Shown here in pieces: positions 1 to 7,700 of a stretch of DNA of 10,952 nucleotides. The position numbers were made by a program, and so were the translations under genes. The stretch spans positions 547 through 11,498 of the forward strand of contig DJFO01000065.1 of the NCBI GenBank assembly GCA_002432555.1, read 5' to 3'. Every line of letters starts with the position of its first letter. The first letter of the stretch is position 1. Source of the stretch: Marinagarivorans sp. UBA5870. GTDB lineage: Bacteria; Pseudomonadota; Gammaproteobacteria; Pseudomonadales; Cellvibrionaceae. Below the pieces are notes generated by a model, which saw only the letters and a list, made by a program, of their open reading frames with translations, was not told where the DNA came from and ran no database searches.

Positions 1-1067
1 GTCTCGCCCAGCGCGTGCGCCATGCCGAGAATCGCTCCGGTCAGCATGCCCGGCATGGCCAGCGGCAATACGTGATGGATGATCATTTGCATTTTGGAAG
101 CGCCAATGCCAAGCGCCGCTTCGCGAATGGAGGGTGGTACGGCCTTGATGGCATTGCGGCTGGAAATGATGATGGTCGGCAGAGTGATCAGCGTGAGCAC
201 CAGGCCGCCGACCAGGGGCACCGAGCGCGGCATGCCGAACATATTGATAAAAATCGCAAGACCGAGCAGACCGAAGATGATCGAGGGCACCGCGGCGAGG
301 TTGCTGATGTTCACCTCGATAAAGTCCGTGATTCTGTTGCGCGGAGCGTATTCCTCCAAGTAGACCGCCGCCGCCACACCTATCGGAAACGACAGGGAAA
401 AGGTAACCAGCAGCGTGAGCAGGCTGCCCATGACCGCGCCGAGGATGCCGGCCATTTCCGGCTCGCTGGAATCTCCCGAGGTGAACAGGCGGGTATTGAA
501 TTGGGTGCGTACGGCGTCGGCGTCGATCAGCTGTTGAATCTGTGCCTGGCGCGCCTCGCTGGTGCGCGCGGTGAAAGCATCTCCACCGCGTAGGCTTTTG
601 TAATAGGTGTCCACGTCATCGTCCGCCAGCAGCCACATTGCCTGCGTCTGCCCGAGCAGCTCGGGCTCGGCTTCGAGGGCGGTGCGCATTTGAAATGCAG
701 CCCCAATGCTCAGCAGGTTGTTGAGTTCGCGTTTTGCACGCCGCTCGGTCACGTCGGGAAAACGTTCCGCCAGAGCCGCACGCAGCGCGGCTTCGTAATC
801 GCCATTGACGATTTGGGTCGGGTCGCGCGCGTCGGTGACCGCCAACACGTCAGGATCGAATTTAACGTTCAGCTGGATATGCGTCTGGCGAAACCCGCCC
901 AGGCCGTTGCCGAAAATTTCCACGAACAAGGCCACCAGCGAAACAATTCCTATGGCTACCGACACTATGCCGTACCAACGGAAACGCTTTTCCGCCCGGT
1001 AGCGTTTGGCCAAGCCGCGCTGGACTAAATCGGAGGTGCGGGTGGCGGGCTTAGTCGTATTGCTCAC
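1..1067 (-). CDS. pstA: Phosphate ABC transporter permease PstA (partial, C-terminus beyond left edge)
   Basis: Inner-membrane permease subunit of the high-affinity PstSCAB phosphate importer. The frame is open from a GTG at 1067 to the window edge, giving 355 codons. It begins MSNTTKPATRTSDLVQRG, has one membrane helix at about residues 32-52, then a non-permease stretch of about 150 residues (roughly 55-205) before the ABC permease core. The core shows the PstA-like segments LEEYAPRNRITDFIEVNISN and NLAAVPSIIFGLLGLAIF, and the cytoplasmic EAA loop (REAALGIGASKMQMIIHHVLP) that contacts PstB. The long N-terminal extension is known in a subset of proteobacterial PstA proteins (the DUF3333 region, recalled from family knowledge); E. 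coli PstA lacks it. The GTG is preferred because an in-frame TGA lies 12 bases upstream. It overlaps the end of pstC by 17 bases, which suggests translational coupling. The ribosome binding site is weak. Confidence 0.93.
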   Translation of the reverse strand, partial: MSNTTKPATRTSDLVQRGLAKRYRAEKRFRWYGIVSVAIGIVSLVALFVEIFGNGLGGFRQTHIQLNVKFDPDVLAVTDARDPTQIVNGDYEAALRAALAERFPDVTERRAKRELNNLLSIGAAFQMRTALEAEPELLGQTQAMWLLADDDVDTYYKSLRGGDAFTARTSEARQAQIQQLIDADAVRTQFNTRLFTSGDSSEPEMAGILGAVMGSLLTLLVTFSLSFPIGVAAAVYLEEYAPRNRITDFIEVNISNLAAVPSIIFGLLGLAIFINMFGMPRSVPLVGGLVLTLITLPTIIISSRNAIKAVPPSIREAALGIGASKMQMIIHHVLPLAMPGMLTGAILGMAHALGE

Positions 1068-2448
1068 GGTATTTTCTCACTATGTACAAAGCGAAGTAGT
1101 TGAGGGCCAGCGTCACCAGGAAGAGCACCAAGCCTAGGGCGAAAGCGGCCAGGGTTTTGGCGCTTTCGAATTCCTGGTCGCCCACGAGCAGAGTAACGAT
1201 CTGGACCGTCACGGTAGTGACAGCGTCGAAGGGATTCGCGGTGAGATTGGCGGCGAGGCCGGCGGCCATCACCACGATCATGGTTTCGCCAATCGCCCGC
1301 GAGGCCGCGAGCATAATGCTGCCGACAATGCCGGGCAGAGCGGCCGGAATGACAACCTGCCGCACCACTTCCGAACGCGTGGAACCCAAACCGAGCGCGC
1401 CGTCGCGCAAACTCTGGGGCACAGCGTTGATGACATCGTCGGAGAGGGAAGAGACGAACGGAATAATCATCACCCCCATGACCAGTCCAGCCGCCAGCGC
1501 GCTCTCGGAGCTAATCGTCAGCCACTGGTCGAGGCCGAGATTCAAACCGAGATCGCGAATCAGCGGGGCTACGGTCAGGGCGGCAAAAAATCCGTAGACA
1601 ACGGTGGGAATGCCCGCGAGCACTTCGAGCACCGGTTTAATCACGCTGCGCAGGCGCGCGCTCGCGTATTCTGTGAGATAAATAGCCACCATCAGCCCGG
1701 TGGGCACGGCCACCAACAGCGCAATGCCCGCGATCAGGAGAGTGCCGGCAAACAGGGGAACCGCGCCGAAACTGCCGGAGCTGCCCTGCTGGTCCGCGCG
1801 AATTGCGGTTTGTGGACTCCATTCCAAACCGAAAAGAAATTCCGTCACTGGTACTCGCTGAAAAAATCGCAGCGCTTCAAAAAGCACAGAAAGTACGATT
1901 CCTATAGTGGTGAGAATCGCCAGCGAAGAACAAGCGAGCAGCGCCCAGCGAAAAACATTTTCTACTTTGGCGCGCGCCCGCAATTGCGGAGTAATTCTCA
2001 CCCAAGCTACGAGTGCACCAATCAAGGCGCAGCTCAACGCGGCCGTGCTTAACGCCCAACGGTTGATTTGCTCCAAGGCGTTCAGCCGCTCGGCGGCCGC
2101 CAATATGGCCGGATCCAGGCCTTCTTTCCCCACGGTTCCGGCGGCGACGTTGTGCACCTGGTTCATCACCAGCCCCATATTTCCGCCCGCAGCGTCTACC
2201 GCAGATTGGGGCACCAGGGCGTGCACCATATTTTCTATGATCACCCCGTCAGCGACAGACCAGACCAGCACCACCAGCAGACTCGGCAAAGCGCACCAGA
2301 CTGCTGTGAGCGAGCCGTAATAGAACGGCAGCGAGTTTAAAATGCGCATGCCGCCCACGCCCGCAACGGCGAGCGATCGGTTGCGGCCCGCCACAAAAGC
2401 CAATGTGCAGAGCACGGCGAGACTTAGTAGAAGAATGGAGGAATCCAT
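1051..2448 (-). CDS. pstC: Phosphate ABC transporter permease PstC, long form
   Basis: Second membrane subunit of the PstSCAB phosphate importer, 465 residues against about 320 in E. coli. The N-terminal ~160 residues are extra: a helix at about 3-20, another at about 45-68, a soluble stretch around 75-130, and a helix at about 132-150. The usual permease core starts near residue 165 (ALLACSSLAILTTIGIVL). It contains LTEYASARLRSVIKPVLEVL, GIPTVVYGFFAALTVAP, the EAA loop (RDGALGLGSTRSEVVRQVVI) and AASRAIGETMIVVMAAG, all typical of PstC. The extension resembles the DUF3708-type N-terminus found in some marine and soil gammaproteobacteria; that family name is from memory. The start is the ATG at 2446-2448, with only a weak GAGTGG-like ribosome binding site. 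It follows pstS after 118 bases that contain a terminator, so expression probably depends on read-through. Confidence 0.95.
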   Translation of the reverse strand: MDSSILLLSLAVLCTLAFVAGRNRSLAVAGVGGMRILNSLPFYYGSLTAVWCALPSLLVVLVWSVADGVIIENMVHALVPQSAVDAAGGNMGLVMNQVHNVAAGTVGKEGLDPAILAAAERLNALEQINRWALSTAALSCALIGALVAWVRITPQLRARAKVENVFRWALLACSSLAILTTIGIVLSVLFEALRFFQRVPVTEFLFGLEWSPQTAIRADQQGSSGSFGAVPLFAGTLLIAGIALLVAVPTGLMVAIYLTEYASARLRSVIKPVLEVLAGIPTVVYGFFAALTVAPLIRDLGLNLGLDQWLTISSESALAAGLVMGVMIIPFVSSLSDDVINAVPQSLRDGALGLGSTRSEVVRQVVIPAALPGIVGSIMLAASRAIGETMIVVMAAGLAANLTANPFDAVTTVTVQIVTLLVGDQEFESAKTLAAFALGLVLFLVTLALNYFALYIVRKYREQYD

Positions 2449-2491
2449 AGTGCCACTCTGGGGCCTGCGCCCAATCCAAAAACGTTAATAG

Positions 2492-2514
2492 CAAAAACCC
2501 GGCCGAAGCCGGGT
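2492..2514 (-). terminator. Intrinsic terminator between pstS and pstC
   Basis: On the minus strand a perfect 7-bp stem (ACCCGGC/GCCGGGT) closes a TTCG tetraloop and is followed at once by five T residues (2493-2497). C(UUCG)G loops are exceptionally stable. It lies about 52 bases past the pstS stop and about 45 bases before the pstC start. It can therefore act as a partial terminator, or protect the pstS 3' end, so that binding protein is made in excess of permease. That role is inferred; the hairpin and T tract are directly visible. Confidence 0.85.
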
Positions 2515-2518
2515 CATT

Positions 2519-2549
2519 CTGTCATGCGTCGCTTGCGCTTTTATGACAG
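2519..2549. repeat. Inverted repeat with CTGTCAT arms after pstS
   Basis: The arms CTGTCAT (2519-2525) and ATGACAG (2543-2549) are perfect 7-bp inverted copies. Inside them GCG (2526-2528) and CGC (2536-2538) can extend the stem, leaving a four-base bulge. It begins 17 bases after the pstS stop and precedes the UUCG terminator. CTGTCAT is also the consensus half-site bound by PhoB, and on the minus strand the outer arm is followed by AAAA as in a Pho box. The second direct repeat of a real box is missing, so an RNA hairpin at the pstS 3' end is the simpler reading. Confidence 0.6.
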
Positions 2550-2566
2550 GGTTTAAGCCGCGCCCA

Positions 2567-3610
2567 TCAAAGGCTCATCGGCTGCAGTTTTTTCACGCTG
2601 TCCGCGATGGTCTTGCGCTTGTCGGCCGCCATGGGGATCATGCCTTTTTCTGCCAGATAGCCATCCTCGCCCCAGGCTTTTTCACTGGTGAATTCATCGA
2701 GGAATTCCTTGATCCCGGGAACAACACCGACGTGCGCCTTCTTCACATAGAAGTACAAGGGACGCGAAACCGGGTAGCTGCCGTCGGCGATCGTTTCGAA
2801 GGTCGGGTCTTGACCGTCAATCTTGGAGGCATTCACCGCGTCGGCATTCTGGTCGAGGAAACTGAAGCCGAAGATACCCAGAATATTCGGGTTCTCGGAC
2901 AGTTTGCGCACTATAAGGTTATCGTTTTCGCCGGCTTCGATAAAGGCACCGTCTTCACGAACGCCGTGGCAGACTGCCTTGTAGCGCTCGTTGTCTGACT
3001 TTTCCAGAGCGGCAATCGACGGGAACGCCTTGCAACCCCCTTCCATCGCCAGCTCGACAAAGGCATCGCGGGTACCGGAAGTCGGCGGGGGACCCAAGAC
3101 GGAGATGGCCGTGGCAGGCAGGGCGGGATTGACGTCCTTCCAAGTTTTGTAGGGATTGGCCACCAGGGCTTCGCCGCCTTTCGGGTCGGGCACCACTTTC
3201 GCCAGACCGAGATAAATGTCTTTGCGGGTGAGGCTCAAGGGCTGCGCTTTTTTGCTGTTGGCAAGGACGATGCCGTCATAACCGATAAAGACTTCTACTA
3301 TTTCTTTCACGCCGGCGTCCTGGCAGGCCTTGAATTCGGACTCTTTGATGCGGCGAGACGCATTGGCGATGTCTGGCGTGCTCACACCGACGCCCTTGCA
3401 GAACTCTTTGAACCCGCCGCCAGTGCCGGTTGGCTCCACTTTGGGGGCTTTCTGGCCGGTCTTTAAGCTAAAACGCTCGGCAACCACTTTGGAAAAGGGA
3501 AACACGGTGGAAGAACCTACCACCATAATGTGGTCGCGATTGTTGGCCAGCGCGGCGGCCGCGGCAAGGGCGCCGGTCGCACAGCTCAGAGCAAGCAAGA
3601 ACTTCTTCAC
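2567..3610 (-). CDS. pstS: Periplasmic phosphate-binding protein PstS
   Basis: Captures phosphate in the periplasm and hands it to PstC/PstA. The start is taken as GTG at 3608-3610 because GGAGG lies five bases upstream; an ATG 54 bases further upstream has no such support and would sit at the promoter. The resulting 347-residue protein begins VKKFLLALSCATGALAAAAA with likely signal-peptidase cleavage after ALA (residue 22). Family motifs include VVGSSTVFPFSKVVAERF (about 30-47), which supplies phosphate-binding serine/threonine residues, then GTGGGFKEFC and PPTSGTRDAFVELAMEGGC. Four cysteines in the mature part (KEFC, KACQ, GGCK, AVCH) could form two disulfides. There is no convincing lipobox, so it is probably soluble. 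It is the first gene of the pst operon, behind a PhoB-type promoter. The length and the VVGSSTVFPF motif fit the PstS/SphX-like group. Confidence 0.95.
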   Translation of the reverse strand: MKKFLLALSCATGALAAAAALANNRDHIMVVGSSTVFPFSKVVAERFSLKTGQKAPKVEPTGTGGGFKEFCKGVGVSTPDIANASRRIKESEFKACQDAGVKEIVEVFIGYDGIVLANSKKAQPLSLTRKDIYLGLAKVVPDPKGGEALVANPYKTWKDVNPALPATAISVLGPPPTSGTRDAFVELAMEGGCKAFPSIAALEKSDNERYKAVCHGVREDGAFIEAGENDNLIVRKLSENPNILGIFGFSFLDQNADAVNASKIDGQDPTFETIADGSYPVSRPLYFYVKKAHVGVVPGIKEFLDEFTSEKAWGEDGYLAEKGMIPMAADKRKTIADSVKKLQPMSL

Positions 3611-3641
3611 AGAAACCTCCAGGGGTGCTTTAGATGCCGCC

Positions 3642-3675
3642 ATCCTAGAGCCCGAATGTGACAATTTTGTTGCAG
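3642..3675 (-). promoter_or_regulatory. PhoB-dependent promoter of pstS (Pho box plus -10)
   Basis: On the minus strand CTGCAAC-AAAA-TTGTCAC (3675-3658) matches the layout of a Pho box: two 7-mers in direct repeat, 11 bases apart, with an A/T spacer. The second 7-mer matches CTGTCAC at 6 of 7 positions and the first matches CTGTCAT at 4 of 7. A -10-like TAGGAT (3647-3642) starts ten bases after the box, the usual geometry when PhoB replaces the -35 contact. Transcription would start near 3635, giving a leader of about 25 bases. Induction by phosphate starvation is inferred. Confidence 0.7.
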
Positions 3676-3731
3676 AAAAATAAAATCAGCGACGGCTGAG
3701 ATTGTCATTTGGCGCATTTGAAAGAATTCTT

Positions 3732-3753
3732 CTTCGTTTTCATCGAAACGAAG
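3732..3753. repeat. Perfect 8-bp inverted repeat, operator-like
   Basis: CTTCGTTT (3732-3739) and AAACGAAG (3746-3753) are exact inverted copies around a six-base loop. The flanks overlap a second small palindrome, AAGAATTCTT (3723-3732). It ends 23 bases before an isolated TATAAT, roughly where the -35 region of a plus-strand promoter would lie, and is about 57 bases upstream of the pstS Pho box. No T tract follows on either strand and no gene ends here, so a protein-binding operator is more likely than a terminator. The binding protein is unknown. Confidence 0.5.
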
Positions 3754-3776
3754 CAGGAAAATTCGGTGCCGCCCGT

Positions 3777-3782
3777 TATAAT
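3777..3782 (+). promoter_or_regulatory. Isolated consensus -10 element (TATAAT)
   Basis: A perfect TATAAT on the plus strand, 352 bases before the yciA start. The hexamer at 17-base spacing (CAGGAA, 3754-3759) does not resemble TTGACA, and there is no TGn extension. If active it would need an activator and would produce either a long yciA leader crossing the 11-bp repeats or a separate small RNA. A single hexamer is weak evidence. Confidence 0.3.
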
Positions 3783-3944
3783 GCCAAGCCGCATGTTACC
3801 GACTGTTCCGCCCTCTCGTTGCCGGTTCTGCGACATTCCGTTCCGAGCCGAGGCCCAGGCCCAGGCGGAAGCTACAGGGCGGAGCGCCGCTTTACTCTAT
3901 TACGGCACCGTGGTTAACCATGAATCGTAAACTTGTTGAGTTGA

Positions 3945-4019
3945 ACTATTGGTTGGGCGATGGTTGAGCGATGGTTGAACTATGGTTGAGCGATGGTTTG
4001 ACCTATGGTTGACCTATGA
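3945..4019. repeat. 11-bp-period tandem repeat (nnn-ATGGTTGA)
   Basis: Six to seven head-to-tail units share the core ATGGTTGA after a variable triplet. Units are GCGATGGTTGA (3957-3967), an identical copy (3968-3978), ACTATGGTTGA (3979-3989), GCGATGGTTTGA with one extra T (3990-4001), CCTATGGTTGA (4002-4012) and a partial CCTATGA (4013-4019). A degenerate unit precedes them at 3945-3956. The period is not a multiple of three and the core supplies TGA stops, so it is not coding. One unit is close to one helical turn, so repeated binding sites on one DNA face are possible; slipped-strand expansion of a neutral sequence is the alternative. Confidence 0.85.
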
Positions 4020-4029
4020 AGTCTACAGC

Positions 4030-4046
4030 GGAACCCACCGGGTTCC
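4030..4046. repeat. Perfect 7-bp hairpin upstream of yciA
   Basis: GGAACCC (4030-4036) and GGGTTCC (4040-4046) flank a three-base ACC loop. It lies just after the tandem repeat and about 90 bases before the thioesterase start. No T run follows on the plus strand (next bases are CTCCG), so it is not a standard intrinsic terminator. It could be an RNA stem in a yciA leader or a palindromic binding site. Confidence 0.45.
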
Positions 4047-4133
4047 CTCCGACGAAGTTCACGGGTTGCTCCCTTGCACTAGCTGCAGCAGGACCGCGAC
4101 TTTATTGAGCACATAAATAATCAGGCTTGGAAT

Positions 4134-4526
4134 ATGGCGAAAATTGATGAAGATCCCGTCCGCTCGGGCGAACTGGCATTGCAGACCCTCGCGATGCCCA
4201 AAGACACCAATTCGAACGGTGACGTTTTCGGCGGGTGGCTGATGGCGCAAATGGACCTGGCCGGTGCCATAATCGCGCGGGAGGTGGCCAAAGGTCGAGT
4301 GACCACCGTCGCCGTCGGCAGCATGGCATTTCTCCGGCCCGTCCCGGTGGGCGCGACGGTCAGCTGTTACTGCGACGTTCTCGAAATCGGCCGGTCGTCC
4401 ATCAAAACCCTGGTGGAAGTGTGGGTCAAACACTACGACCGAAACGCGCAGCAGAAAGTGACCGAAGGGGAATTTGTCTACGTGGCCATCGATGATTCCG
4501 GCCGCACCCGCCCCGTGAACAAATGA
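4134..4526 (+). CDS. yciA: Acyl-CoA thioesterase, YciA type
   Basis: A hotdog-fold enzyme that hydrolyses acyl-CoA thioesters to free acid and CoA; YciA homologues act on a broad range of chain lengths in the cytoplasm. The 130-residue protein aligns by eye with YciA throughout. It has LALQTLAMPKDTNSNGDVFG, GGWLMAQMDLAGAIIAREVA, VTTVAVGSMAFLRPVPVGA and SSIKTLVEVWVKHY. Asp41 in AQMD corresponds to the catalytic Asp44 of Haemophilus influenzae YciA (SQMD). It is slightly shorter than the usual 130-155 residues, ending soon after the GRTRPV segment, but nothing essential is missing. The ATG at 4134 has a modest CAGG ribosome binding site about eight bases upstream. The gene stands alone, divergent from pstS and convergent with the propeller kinase. 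No metabolic link to phosphate uptake is evident. Confidence 0.93.
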   Translation: MAKIDEDPVRSGELALQTLAMPKDTNSNGDVFGGWLMAQMDLAGAIIAREVAKGRVTTVAVGSMAFLRPVPVGATVSCYCDVLEIGRSSIKTLVEVWVKHYDRNAQQKVTEGEFVYVAIDDSGRTRPVNK

Positions 4527-4555
4527 CTGGGCGACTCGCGCAAGGCGCTCATCAT

Positions 4556-4687
4556 TTTCCCGCAGGCGGGAAATAGGGAATCGAAGCGCGCCTGGATCCC
4601 CTGACGAAAGCTGGAGAGTCATTGCGCGAAACCCCAGTAAGTGCCCAGTGCAAAGCTCCGCCATTCCCGCGCAGGCGGGAATCCAGG
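4556..4687. repeat. Two dispersed-repeat-type hairpins between convergent genes
   Basis: Hairpin 1 is TTTCCCG (4556-4562), loop CAGG, CGGGAAA (4567-4573). Hairpin 2 is ATTCCCGC (4663-4670), loop GCAG, GCGGGAAT (4675-4682). CCTGGAT (4591-4597) and ATCCAGG (4681-4687) form a further inverted pair. The ATTCCCGC-GCAG-GCGGGAAT unit followed by CCAG closely resembles dispersed repeats such as Neisseria dRS3 (ATTCCC-N8-GGGAAT) and similar elements of other proteobacteria; this is recalled, not searched. No long T tracts are present, yet stems at this place could end transcription of both yciA and the kinase gene. Confidence 0.7.
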
Positions 4688-4728
4688 AACAAAGCGCGGT
4701 CCTTGAATCTGCATGAGGGCAAAACGCG

Positions 4729-7700
4729 TTAAAACAGCTCCGACTCCGTCAGCACTGCCTTCATCTGTTCCCGCAGCTGTTCCCGCAGATCGTGGAATGC
4801 CTTGGCCTGCTTGAGGCAGTTTTCAATGCGGGGCAACAACTGGTATTTCGATACAGGCTTGGCCACGAATTCATTGCCCCCGGCGTCGAAGCCGTTTTTG
4901 ATATCCAGGTTGACGTCCTTGGCGGTGAGGAATATCACCGGCAATTCGTGCAGCGCGTACTCGGCTCGGATCTTCTGACAAACCTGGAAACCGTTCAGGC
5001 CCGGCATCATGATATCCAGGATCACCAGGTCGACCCCGTGGTTGGGCTGCTGGAGTATCCGCAGCGCCTCAAAACCGTCTTTCGCCTCCAGCACCGTATA
5101 GTGGTGCAGACCGAGCATGCCCTGCAGCACTATGCGGTTGACCGCGTCGTCATCCACCACCAGTATTCGATGGTTAAGGGCCCATGCAGGTCCGGGCAGA
5201 TCATGGACCTGCTCGCTGATCGCTCTCCCGGACAGGGGCGTCTCGGGAACGCGGTACTGCTCGTAGCGTCCCGACATCTTATCGGTGTCGAGCAGGCGCT
5301 TGGACGCACGTATGGGTTCGGCTTTGCTGGTGCTTTTGCTTTGGGCGAGGCTGAAGAAAAATGTCGAACCAATGCCCACCTGGGATATCGCCTGCAATTT
5401 TCCGCCGTGCAGCTCGGCGAGCTGGCGGGACACCGCGAGGCCCAAGCCGGTCCCCTCATGGAAATCGCCGGCGAAATGCTCACCCTGATTGAAGGCCTCG
5501 AAAATCAGCTCCAGGTCGTCGGCGTGGATCCCGACCCCCGTATCCTCCACCCCAATCTTGATGCGCTCATCATCGAGCTCGGCGAACACCCGCACGTAAC
5601 CTTTGTGAGTGTACTTGATCGCATTGCCCACCAAATTCAGCAGTATTTGCTGCAGGCGGTTGTTGTCCGCCTCCGCCCTCGGCAGTTGGTCCGATACATG
5701 GTTGAACAGTGCGATTTTTTTGCTCTGGGCGAGCGGCGCAACCAGGGCGAACACCAGCTCCACCACATCGTGCACGCTCACCGCTTGCGGATTTAAGGTG
5801 ACGGTTTTTTCCTGCAGCTTGGCGTAGTCGAGGATATCGTTGATCAGCGCGGAGAGCCGCCGGCCGCTGTACGCGATGGTCCGCAATTTTTCGGCTATGG
5901 CGTCACTGACCGAGCCGTAAACCCCGTCCATAAGGGATTCCGTAATTCCGACAATCCCATTGAGCGGTGTGCGCAATTCGTGCGAAGTATTGGCGAGAAA
6001 GCGGTCCTTGAGTTTGTCGAGCTTCACCAACTTGGCGTTCACACGGCGCTCCTTTTCCAGTTCAATCCGCCGCACCTTCACGGCGAAAAAACCCACCAGC
6101 AAAACGCCGAGGGCACATGCGTACCCCAGATATGCCCACAAGGATTTCCAGGGCGGCGGCAACACCGTCACCCGGATCTGCGCTCCCTCCTCACTCCAGA
6201 TGCCGTTGCTGTTGGCGCCTTTGACCCGAAACACATACTCGCCGGGACTGATATTCGTATAGGTCGCCGAGTTCTGCGCGCCCACGTAATTCCAGTCCGA
6301 GTCGAAGCCCTCGAGTTTGTAGGCGTATTGATTGAACGGGGACGCGCGGTAGCTCAAAGCGGCAAAATCAAAGGCGAACATAGCGTCGCGATAACCGAGC
6401 GTGATTTTTGACGTGGCATCCATGGAGCGCTGGAGGGGCGATTGCTCCGCCCCAATTTCCACCGGCTTGTTCAACACCCGCAGCCCGTTGATCACCACTT
6501 GGGGCGGAGTCGTCTGCGAGAACAATTGCTCCGGATAAAACGACGTGAGCCCCTCGGTCGAGCCGAGGAACACCCGCCCGGATTCGTCCACCAGCGCGGC
6601 GTCTCGATTGTGAACATTGCCCGCCGTACCGTCCTTGGTGCTGAACACCTGCACGCGGAAACTGTCCGGGTGCACCGAGGCTATTCCGTTGGACGTGCTC
6701 ACCCAAAGGTAACCGCGTTTGTCCTCCACTATGCTCGCGACACTGGCCGACGGCAGCCCCTGCTCCACGTTGAGGTGGTGGAAGCCGTCCCGCTCGGGCA
6801 GATACAAATTGAGGCCGCCCTCCTCGGTGCCGATCCACAAACGTCGACGGCTGTCTTCGAAGAGGCAAACGATGCGGTTGCTGCTGAGGGACAGCGGATC
6901 GTTGGGATCGTGAAAATAACGCTGGAATCGCCCGCTTTGTTTATTGAGGCGGTTGAGGCCGTTGAGCGTGCCCACCCAGAGATCGTCCCGGTGATCGTTG
7001 TAGAGCGTGCGTAAATAATCGAAGCTGAGCGAGGTGGGGTCGTCGGGGTTGTGGCTGTAATGCACAAAACTGTCCCGCGCACGATCGTAGCGGTTGAGGC
7101 CGCCTCCCTCGGTGGCAACCCAGAGAATATCGTTGCGGTCGCGCACCACTTTCCAAACAAACGCGTTGCTCAGGCTGCCCGGCTGACGCTTGTCCGGCAG
7201 GAACGCGTGAAATCGCCCTTTGTCCCGCTCGAACCTGAAGAGCCCCCCCGACCAGGTCCCGAGCCACAAATCCCCGTTGGTGTCCTCGGTGATATTGAGC
7301 ACCGCATTGGTTTTCAGTCCTTCTGCAACCCCGTAATGGCGAAACTGGCCGGCGGCATTGTAAGAACTCAAGCCGCCTTCAGTGCCGATCCAAATCACAC
7401 CGTCGCGAGTGCGCAGCAGACTGAGAACTATGCTGTGAGGCAGGGAATTAGGGTTGGCCGGATCGTGTTTGAAATTGCGAAAAACCGATTTGGCTCGATT
7501 GACGAAATTAACCCCGTGCGGAAAAGTGCCGACCCACAAATCGCCTTTGCGATCCTCGTAAATACTGCGCACGCTATTGCTACCGAGGCTGCTGCTGTCG
7601 TAGGCGCTGTAAGTGAAATGCTGGAAAGAGTCGGTTTCCCGCTGCAGCACCGCCAGCCCACGGTGATCAATGCCGACCCACAGGCGATTTTCCCGATCGA

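Larger units (their letters stand above)
3676..4133. other. Gene-free region between divergent pstS and yciA
   Basis: About 450 bases separate the pstS promoter from the thioesterase start. Open frames of 71 and 73 codons cross 3702-3930 but show no recognisable domain or ribosome binding site, and are arginine/proline-rich in the way of chance frames in GC-rich DNA. Items that can be seen are the inverted repeat at 3732-3753, the TATAAT at 3777-3782, an 11-bp-period tandem repeat at 3945-4019 and a hairpin at 4030-4046, each listed separately. A small untranslated RNA starting near 3790 is possible but unsupported. Confidence 0.6.

Noticed and set aside
15..1028. Plus-strand frames of 192 and 112 codons at the left end
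   Set aside because: The minus strand here encodes PstA in an uninterrupted frame with family motifs; the plus frames are shadows.
3701..3718. Second Pho box around TTGTCATTTGG on the plus strand
   Set aside because: Only one half-site matches; nothing like CTGTCAT is present 11 bases away on either side.
3702..3930. 71- and 73-codon frames upstream of the tandem repeat, one with a CRFC motif
   Set aside because: Neither has a ribosome binding site or domain, and one CxxC is not enough to call a gene.
3920..3967. 16-codon frame starting MNRKLVELNYWLGDG as a possible leader peptide
   Set aside because: It has no ribosome binding site, runs into the 11-bp repeat and carries no pattern of regulatory codons.
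4059..4664. 201-codon minus-strand frame across the thioesterase
   Set aside because: It is the antisense shadow of yciA, whose family motifs are clear; the antisense frame has no recognisable domain.
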